Below, in pieces: positions 58,922-64,000 of a stretch of DNA of 64,000 nucleotides; positions within the stretch are counted from its first letter, which is position 1, and every line of letters starts with the position of its first letter. The DNA is from Arthrobacter pigmenti. Its GTDB lineage: Bacteria > Actinomycetota > Actinomycetes > Actinomycetales > Micrococcaceae. The stretch spans positions 3,658,001 to 3,722,000 of the forward strand of contig NZ_JAATJL010000001.1 in NCBI RefSeq assembly GCF_011927905.1. The letters are read 5' to 3'. The translations under genes were made by a program, and so were the position numbers. The notes under the pieces are model-generated. The model worked only from the letters and a program-made list of their open reading frames with translations, made no database searches and was not told where the DNA came from.

Positions 58922-59833
58922 TCAGTGCCCCACGCCTCTGAGCCTGAGCGCGCTGCGCACATCGCCCTTCACCTGCTGGAGCAGCGAAGCGGCCTCTTCG
59001 GCTGTGCAGCCGGCCTTGATTATGACGACGGCGGTCTTTGCATGTCCGTCGGCATCCTCCAAAGCGCGACCCGCAGTGGCGAGGTCCGTATCGCCTGCCG
59101 CGGCTACAATTCGCTGTGCCCGGTCAACCAGTTTGGCGTTGGTCGGCATCATGTCCACCATGAGGTTGCCATACACCTTCCCGGTGCGGACCATGCTCAC
59201 TGTCGAAAGCATGTTGCAGACCTGCTTCTGCGCCGTTCCGGCTTTGAGCCGGGTTGAGCCGGTCAGCACCTCCGGCCCGGTCCGAAGCTCAATGGCGACG
59301 TCCGCGTGGGCGCTGATTTCCGCGTCCTCGTTGCACGCCACTGACACGGTGGCCGCTCCGACGGTACGGGCGTAATCGAGGGCCCCCATCACGTAGGGCG
59401 TGCGGCCGCTTGCGGCGAGGCCCACCACTACATCGTTGGGGCCGAGCGCGATGTCCCGGAGGTCCTGTTCGCCGGCGGTCGCGCTGTCCTCCGCACCCTC
59501 GACGGCCTGGGTGAAGGCCGATTCGCCACCTGCAATGAGACCGACGACCTCGTCGGGTGAGGTACCGAACGTCGGCGGGCACTCGACGGCGTCGAGCACG
59601 CCCAGGCGCCCGCTTGTGCCGGCGCCCAGATAGATCAACCGGCCGCCCTGTTCCCTCGCGGTCACGATCAGGTCGATGGCCTGGGCGATCCGGGGAAGTG
59701 CATCACGTACGGCCGTTGCAATGGAGGCGTCTTCGTCGTTCATGATCGCGAGGATCTCGGGGACGGACATGCTGTCGAGGTTGCTGGTCCTCGGGTTGCG
59801 GGACTCAGTACCCAGGGATTCGAGGTTCTTCAT
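58922..59833 (-). CDS. murQ: N-acetylmuramic acid 6-phosphate etherase
   Basis: A 303-aa SIS-fold enzyme that cleaves MurNAc 6-phosphate to GlcNAc 6-phosphate and D-lactate. Conserved segments: IYLGAGTSGRLGVLDAVECPPTFG (cited by its ends), GPNDVVVGLAASGRTPYV, the KAGTAQKQVCNML block and the Cys-containing GCTAEEA near the C-terminus. It overlaps murR by 4 bp and precedes the D-lactate-dehydrogenase-like gene. Confidence 0.95.
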   Translation of the reverse strand: MKNLESLGTESRNPRTSNLDSMSVPEILAIMNDEDASIATAVRDALPRIAQAIDLIVTAREQGGRLIYLGAGTSGRLGVLDAVECPPTFGTSPDEVVGLIAGGESAFTQAVEGAEDSATAGEQDLRDIALGPNDVVVGLAASGRTPYVMGALDYARTVGAATVSVACNEDAEISAHADVAIELRTGPEVLTGSTRLKAGTAQKQVCNMLSTVSMVRTGKVYGNLMVDMMPTNAKLVDRAQRIVAAAGDTDLATAGRALEDADGHAKTAVVIIKAGCTAEEAASLLQQVKGDVRSALRLRGVGH

Positions 59834-60723
59834 TGGTCTTCCTTTCGCATTTGGCGCCTGTCGCCCGCCGAACTGATGGCGTCATGTGTCTTCATCAGAG
59901 CATCCCGTGCCGAAGCGGTTCTCTGCGCAACGGCGACGAACAGGCAGTCGACGATCAGGAGTTGGCTGGTGCGGCTAGCCATCGCCGCGGACCTGAAGCC
60001 CAGTTCCCTGCCCGCTGTGAGCAGGGTGTGTTCGGCGTCCTGGGCGAGCGCGGATCCGCTAGCGCCAGTCAGGGCCACAGCTGTGGCACCGGAATTCCTC
60101 GCGCGCCGCAGGGGCAGCAGGGTTCCGGGAGTCGTGCCGGTGTGTGAAATGCCGATCGCAACGTCGTCGGACCCCAACAGTACTGCGCTGACCATTCCGG
60201 CGTCGTGCTCGGTGTGTGCCATGCAGTAGAGCCCGATTCGCTGCAGCTTCTGTGAGAGGTCCATGGCCACCAGTCCGGAAGCGCCGATGCCGTAGACATC
60301 GATCCGGCGTGCGCCGGTCAGCAGGCCAACCACTGTGTCAAGGACAGCCGGATCGGCCAGTTCCGAGGTGGCACGGATTGCATCGCGCTCGAACGCCGTC
60401 AGCTTCTGCAGGACCGTGTAGGGGTTGTCCTCGTCCCTGACGTCAGCCGCCAGCGACGATTCCCGGGTCTGGCCGGTTGGCTGGGCGGCGAGAGCAAGGC
60501 GGAGCTGCGGATAACCCTGATAGCCGAGGCGCTTCGCCGTCCGGACAACCGTCGCGGTGCTGGTTGAGGCCTGTTGCGCCAACTCTTCGATGGTGTGCTG
60601 GGACGTCCCGGCAGGATTTTCGGCAATGAGTCCGGCCACCCGCGCTTCTGCAGGCGAGAGGCTTCCGATCAGCGTGTGGATGCGTGCAACCAGACCTGCG
60701 GTTGCCGGTGCCTCACTGGTCAT
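59830..60723 (-). CDS. murR: MurR/RpiR-family transcriptional regulator
   Basis: A 297-aa regulator with an N-terminal RpiR helix-turn-helix (ELAQQASTSTATVVRTAKRL) and a C-terminal SIS domain (VYGIGASGLVAMDL). MurR-type proteins sense MurNAc 6-phosphate. It sits in the operon between anmK and murQ with 4-bp overlaps, so it very likely controls the operon. Confidence 0.93.
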   Translation of the reverse strand: MTSEAPATAGLVARIHTLIGSLSPAEARVAGLIAENPAGTSQHTIEELAQQASTSTATVVRTAKRLGYQGYPQLRLALAAQPTGQTRESSLAADVRDEDNPYTVLQKLTAFERDAIRATSELADPAVLDTVVGLLTGARRIDVYGIGASGLVAMDLSQKLQRIGLYCMAHTEHDAGMVSAVLLGSDDVAIGISHTGTTPGTLLPLRRARNSGATAVALTGASGSALAQDAEHTLLTAGRELGFRSAAMASRTSQLLIVDCLFVAVAQRTASARDALMKTHDAISSAGDRRQMRKEDQ

Positions 60724-61892
60724 TGGCGGGCCCCTCCGATTCGTAGGGATTCCGGAGCGTTTCCCATGGGTTGGGGCAGGACCAGCGGCCCGCTGCCAGG
60801 CGTGATTGATCCGAGCCTGCTCGCGTGGCGGGCGCCGGTGCAGCTGAGAACCGAGGCGGGAATGCCGTGAACCGAGAGGAAGCCCAGGACGGCGAAGGCG
60901 ATCGCTTCCTTGGCATCCGATGGGACGCCGAGCTGATCGGACACCGTGAAGTCCATACCTCCCAGCTCCTCCTGAAGGGCGTCCATCAGTGCCGGGTTCT
61001 TTGTGCCGCCGCCGGACGCGATTACTGCCGTTCCCTGCACTGAGCGGACGGCATCGGCAACCGTGCGCGCGGTGAGCCGGTTGAGTGTGGCTATGACGTC
61101 CTCGGTGTTGATGCTCCCGAGTCCCTTCAGCGCGTCGAGGAGGTATGGGAGGTGAAAGAGTTCCTTGCCGGTTGTCTTGGGAGCCGGGCGATCATAGTAG
61201 GGCTCAGCGAGCAACCGCGCGAACAGCTCCGGGTGAACCTTCCCCCGACGCGCCAACTGGCCCTCGTGGTCGTATTGCTGCCTGCCATCAGTCAGGTGTG
61301 CGACGGCGGCATCCATGAGTGCGTTGGCAGGTCCAGTATCGAAGGCCAGAGGTGAATCGCCGCCTACGGTGATGTTGGCGATACCCCCGAGGTTGAGTGC
61401 CACGGGTCTGCCTGCTTGGGCGCGGAGCCATAGCACGTCGAATGCACTCACAAGCGGGGCTCCCTGCCCGCCCGCGGCAACATCACGTGAACGGAAGTCG
61501 GAGATGACTGGACAGCCCGTGACCTCTGCTATCCAAGCCGGTTGTCCGAGCTGGAGGGTGCCCCGAACAGTACCCTCCTCAACCCAGTGGAACACGGTCT
61601 GGCCGTGCGACGCGATGAAATCGGCCCGCCCGCCGCACAGCTCCTCGTTAGCCCTCTTGGCAAGGCCGGCAAACGCCTGGCCAACGCCGGTATCCAACCG
61701 GCAGACCTGTTCCATGGTCGTCTTCGATGGGGGAAGCGCTCCTGCGAGCTCGGCGCGCAACTCCTCACTGTAGGGTTCGCTGACCATTCCCAGCGGCGTT
61801 ACCACCAGGGAACTTCCGTCGACGACGACATCCACCGCTGCAGCATCGATCGCGTCATAGGAAGTGCCTGACATGAGCCCGACTATTCGCAT
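60720..61892 (-). CDS. anmK: Anhydro-N-acetylmuramic acid kinase
   Basis: A 390-aa kinase that converts 1,6-anhydroMurNAc to MurNAc 6-phosphate. N-terminal GLMSGTSYDAIDAAAVDV is the signature, with Ala in place of the usual Gly after Asp (SGTSxDGID); LNLGGIANITV and GTKNPALMDAL follow. The C-terminal region is complete. ATG 61892 is 28 bp downstream of the MFS gene. Confidence 0.95.
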   Translation of the reverse strand: MRIVGLMSGTSYDAIDAAAVDVVVDGSSLVVTPLGMVSEPYSEELRAELAGALPPSKTTMEQVCRLDTGVGQAFAGLAKRANEELCGGRADFIASHGQTVFHWVEEGTVRGTLQLGQPAWIAEVTGCPVISDFRSRDVAAGGQGAPLVSAFDVLWLRAQAGRPVALNLGGIANITVGGDSPLAFDTGPANALMDAAVAHLTDGRQQYDHEGQLARRGKVHPELFARLLAEPYYDRPAPKTTGKELFHLPYLLDALKGLGSINTEDVIATLNRLTARTVADAVRSVQGTAVIASGGGTKNPALMDALQEELGGMDFTVSDQLGVPSDAKEAIAFAVLGFLSVHGIPASVLSCTGARHASRLGSITPGSGPLVLPQPMGNAPESLRIGGARQ

Positions 61893-61920
61893 GGAACTGA
61901 TTCCTTTCCTCTACTGCAAT

Positions 61921-63243
61921 CTAGTCCCGTAGTGCTTCCTTGTGGGTGTTGCGCTGCAGCGAGGCGAGGGCAAAGACGCTGATGAAGCAGATCACCATTA
62001 CGTAGTAGGCGGGGATGTCATTGTTTCCGGTGGAGGCGATGAGCGCCGTGATGATGAGTCCCGCACAACCGGAGAACACCGCGTTGGACAGCGAATAGGC
62101 GAGCCCGAGGCCCGTGTAACGGACGGTCGTCGGGAACATTTCCGAGAGCATGGCTGGACCCGGCCCGGCCATCATTCCCACGATGGCTCCGGCAAGGAAG
62201 ACGCCGGCGCCCATCAGGAACGGCGAGCTGTCCGGATTCTGGAGGACGTTGAGCAGCGGGAGGGCCAAGAGGACGATGAGCACGGCACCGGTCACCATCA
62301 CCGGACGACGGCCGATCCGATCGCTGAGAATTCCGCTCGGGATGATCGATGCAGCGAAACCTGCATTGGCAAGTACGGTGACGATCAACGCGGCCTGGAA
62401 GGTGGCGTCGAGACTCGTTTGCAGGTAGGAAGGCAGGACAACCAGGAACGTGTAGCCGGCGGCTGACCATCCCATGAGGCGGCCAATGCCAATCGCGATG
62501 GCGGCAGCGGTTTGGCCCTTGGTCGGGTGCGTTACCGCGATGTCCGGAGTACCTGCTTTCTCGGCCGCGGCGGCGCGTTGGAAGTTCGGAGTCTCTTCGA
62601 GCTTCAGGCGAAGGTAGAGCGCCACCAGGCCAAGGGGCAGCGCGAGCAGGAACGGAAGCCTCCAGCCCCAGGAGGTGAGGGCTTCAGGGCTCAGCGCGGA
62701 TGAGAGTACAGCCGCAACCCCCGCTCCGGCCAGCAGGCCGAGGGCCACGGTGAACGACTGCCACGAGCCGAACAGCCCGCGCTTGCCGGGAGGGGCGAAC
62801 TCAGTCATCAGCGCAACAGCGCCCCCGAACTTACCGCCGGCGGAGAGCCCCTGCAGGATGCGCACCAGGGTGAGGAGTATGGGTGCGGTAATACCGATCG
62901 CCTCGTAGGTGGGAAGTACACCGATCAACGTTGTTGCACCGGTCATGAGGAGCAGGACGATGATGAGGGTTGGACGCCGCCCGATCCGGTCACCTATCCG
63001 ACCGAACAAAGCCGCGCCGACGGGACGGAAGAAGAAGGCTATCGCGAAGGACGCGTAGGTCCTGATGAGTCCCTCGAAGTCGGAGGCGCCCTCGGTGGTG
63101 AAGAAGTTCGCGGAGATGATGGTGGCGAATGCCCCATAAATCCCGAACTCGTACCACTCAATGAAATTGCCCACCGATCCGGCCACGAGCGCTCGCCGCG
63201 ACTGTTTGGCGCCGGCCTGGCGAAGGGGGGTATGTGTACTCAT
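61921..63243 (-). CDS. MFS transporter (MHS type) of the MurNAc operon
   Basis: A 440-aa 12-helix transporter, first gene of the operon. MHS signatures: GNFIEWYEFGIYGAFATI, then GRIGDRIGRRPTL between helices 2 and 3. Operon position suggests import of MurNAc, anhydroMurNAc or muropeptide-derived sugar in place of the PTS (MurP) or AmpG routes; family substrates are normally carboxylates, and the lactyl ether of MurNAc is a carboxylate. The promoter region carries two TTCAAACTG repeats. Confidence 0.85.
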   Translation of the reverse strand: MSTHTPLRQAGAKQSRRALVAGSVGNFIEWYEFGIYGAFATIISANFFTTEGASDFEGLIRTYASFAIAFFFRPVGAALFGRIGDRIGRRPTLIIVLLLMTGATTLIGVLPTYEAIGITAPILLTLVRILQGLSAGGKFGGAVALMTEFAPPGKRGLFGSWQSFTVALGLLAGAGVAAVLSSALSPEALTSWGWRLPFLLALPLGLVALYLRLKLEETPNFQRAAAAEKAGTPDIAVTHPTKGQTAAAIAIGIGRLMGWSAAGYTFLVVLPSYLQTSLDATFQAALIVTVLANAGFAASIIPSGILSDRIGRRPVMVTGAVLIVLLALPLLNVLQNPDSSPFLMGAGVFLAGAIVGMMAGPGPAMLSEMFPTTVRYTGLGLAYSLSNAVFSGCAGLIITALIASTGNNDIPAYYVMVICFISVFALASLQRNTHKEALRD

Positions 63244-63313
63244 TGGATTGTCCTAGTTGTTCTGGCTGATGGTCCCGGGGAAGACCGTGTGAATATAAGT
63301 TTCATCACATCAG

Positions 63314-63340
63314 TTCAAACTGTCAAGAACTTTCAAACTG
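63314..63340 (-). promoter_or_regulatory. Direct-repeat operator around a -35 element
   Basis: TTCAAACTG occurs at 63314-63322 and 63332-63340. Between them, on the minus strand, TTGACA (63321-63326) resembles a -35 box. Probable MurR operator and operon promoter; a good -10 at standard spacing is not obvious. Confidence 0.55.
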
Positions 63341-63450
63341 GGGTGAATCGCCACCGCTAGCTGGAGTGGTCGCCAAATGGGCGCGCTTCGTGCGCTATTG
63401 GGCCGTAGGAGGGGCGTGGCGCCGGCAGAGAGAGGAAATAACGACGCCGG

Positions 63451-63948
63451 TCAGGCGCTGATTGCCGGACGTGCGGCAGCGCGCGTGACTGACGATGCCA
63501 TTACCGCTGCCTTGACCGGCTGGACAACCTGCGCGGCAAGGGCGCCGTTGGCTACGATCGCGTCGCTGATGACCTTTGCCTGACGGACGATCTCGCGCGT
63601 GGTCGGCGTGAGCATCTCGCCGACGCCGATCAGGTAGAGTCCGATTGCCCGCAGTGCCGCCTTGAGGTCCCGGCCGACGGCGAGCCCGAGTGACTGCACA
63701 AACCTGCGCAGCTGGTTCTGGGGATACTTCGTGAGGACCACATGGTCCGCGAGCAGTACGCCGTTCCCGGTCTGTACAGCCCATTTCTTCGACCCGAGCA
63801 CGGGAGCCGGAAGGAGATTGGAGTAGCCGACCATGCACAGGCCCTCCGCAAGGGTCTCCTGGCGGATGTCGAGCGAATGGCTGGACGCGTAGCAGCGCAG
63901 AAGGCGAAGAAGTTCGGTGCGTTCGGAAAGCGACACGGAATCCGTCAT
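63451..63948 (-). CDS. Protein of unknown function
   Basis: A 165-aa protein starting ATG 63948 (no strong ribosome site). The N-terminal half has mixed charge and a WAVQTGNGVLLADHVVLTKYP segment of beta character; the C-terminal half is Ala/Val-rich helical and moderately hydrophobic. No family was recognised. An overlapping frame on the same strand (63395-63979) is Arg/Pro-rich and less protein-like, so I prefer this one. Confidence 0.5.
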   Translation of the reverse strand: MTDSVSLSERTELLRLLRCYASSHSLDIRQETLAEGLCMVGYSNLLPAPVLGSKKWAVQTGNGVLLADHVVLTKYPQNQLRRFVQSLGLAVGRDLKAALRAIGLYLIGVGEMLTPTTREIVRQAKVISDAIVANGALAAQVVQPVKAAVMASSVTRAAARPAISA

Positions 63949-64000
63949 GACGGTGCGGCCCGCGCCGGAACTCAGGCATTCCGCGCTCTCGACAACAATC

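Noticed and set aside
1..64000. CRISPR array or insertion sequence
   Set aside because: No regularly spaced repeats and no transposase or terminal inverted repeats of IS type were recognised in the window.

Overview
The window looks like chromosomal DNA of a high-GC Gram-positive actinobacterium, most likely a Micrococcaceae member (Arthrobacter or a close relative). This is inferred from GC-rich coding sequence, many GTG starts, short operons with 4-bp start/stop overlaps, and the gene families present: a desferrioxamine-type desABCD cluster behind a DtxR/IdeR-like box, a fruR-fruK-fruA-ptsI-ptsH operon, DUF6458 and a SipW-type surface operon. No rRNA, CRISPR array, phage or insertion sequence was seen. 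There is one tRNA gene (Lys, TTT).

Layout. 1-2072: an ABC exporter half-transporter and tRNA-Lys. 2060-5126 (minus): an operon of two SipW-dependent (TasA-like) secreted proteins, a third small exported protein, the SipW-type signal peptidase and an LPxTG-anchored protein. Two LacI-type operators separate it from a divergent 1402-aa secreted alpha-amylase. 9.8-12.3 kb: two membrane proteins of unknown function and an acyl-CoA desaturase behind a nested palindromic operator. 12.5-17.7 kb: hydroxamate siderophore biosynthesis. 18-19.9 kb: a small basic protein and a regulator/membrane-protein pair. 20.0-25.8 kb (minus): fructose PTS with the general PTS proteins. 26-30.2 kb: small membrane proteins, an unknown protein and 5-oxoprolinase (pxpABC). 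30.2-34.3 kb: DUF445 protein, glycerophosphodiesterase and a GH15 enzyme. 34.3-35.6 kb: a RES/Xre-type toxin-antitoxin pair. 35.8-42.6 kb: zinc alcohol dehydrogenase, AzlCD, an AztD-like zinc lipoprotein behind a Zur-like box, and pta-ackA. About 42.65-46.9 kb: a lower-GC islet with a truncated GIY-YIG gene, a RloC-like anticodon-nuclease candidate and a coiled-coil membrane protein. 46.9-50.3 kb: acetyltransferases, a thiamine-binding-family protein, an O-methyltransferase and a spermidine-synthase-like protein. 50.5-53.7 kb: LysR regulator divergent from an MHS transporter and a 3-hydroxybutyrate-dehydrogenase-like SDR. 53.8-56.0 kb: purine permease and CopC. 56.0-63.3 kb (minus): a MurNAc/anhydroMurNAc operon (MFS, anmK, murR, murQ) ending in a D-lactate-dehydrogenase-like gene that carries a frameshift.

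How the genes work together. Several modules are complete pathways. DesABCD turns lysine into a hydroxamate siderophore. FruA/FruK with EI and HPr import and phosphorylate fructose. PxpABC opens 5-oxoproline. AnmK and MurQ turn anhydroMurNAc into GlcNAc-6-P plus D-lactate, and the next gene looks like the D-lactate oxidase. The most notable items are the RloC-like ATPase with half zinc-hook and C-terminal nuclease-like residues, the SipW/TasA-like surface operon beside tRNA-Lys, the MurNAc-to-D-lactate operon with its frameshift, and a pair of homologous ~62-bp intergenic inverted-repeat elements at 30187-30248 and 48841-48902.
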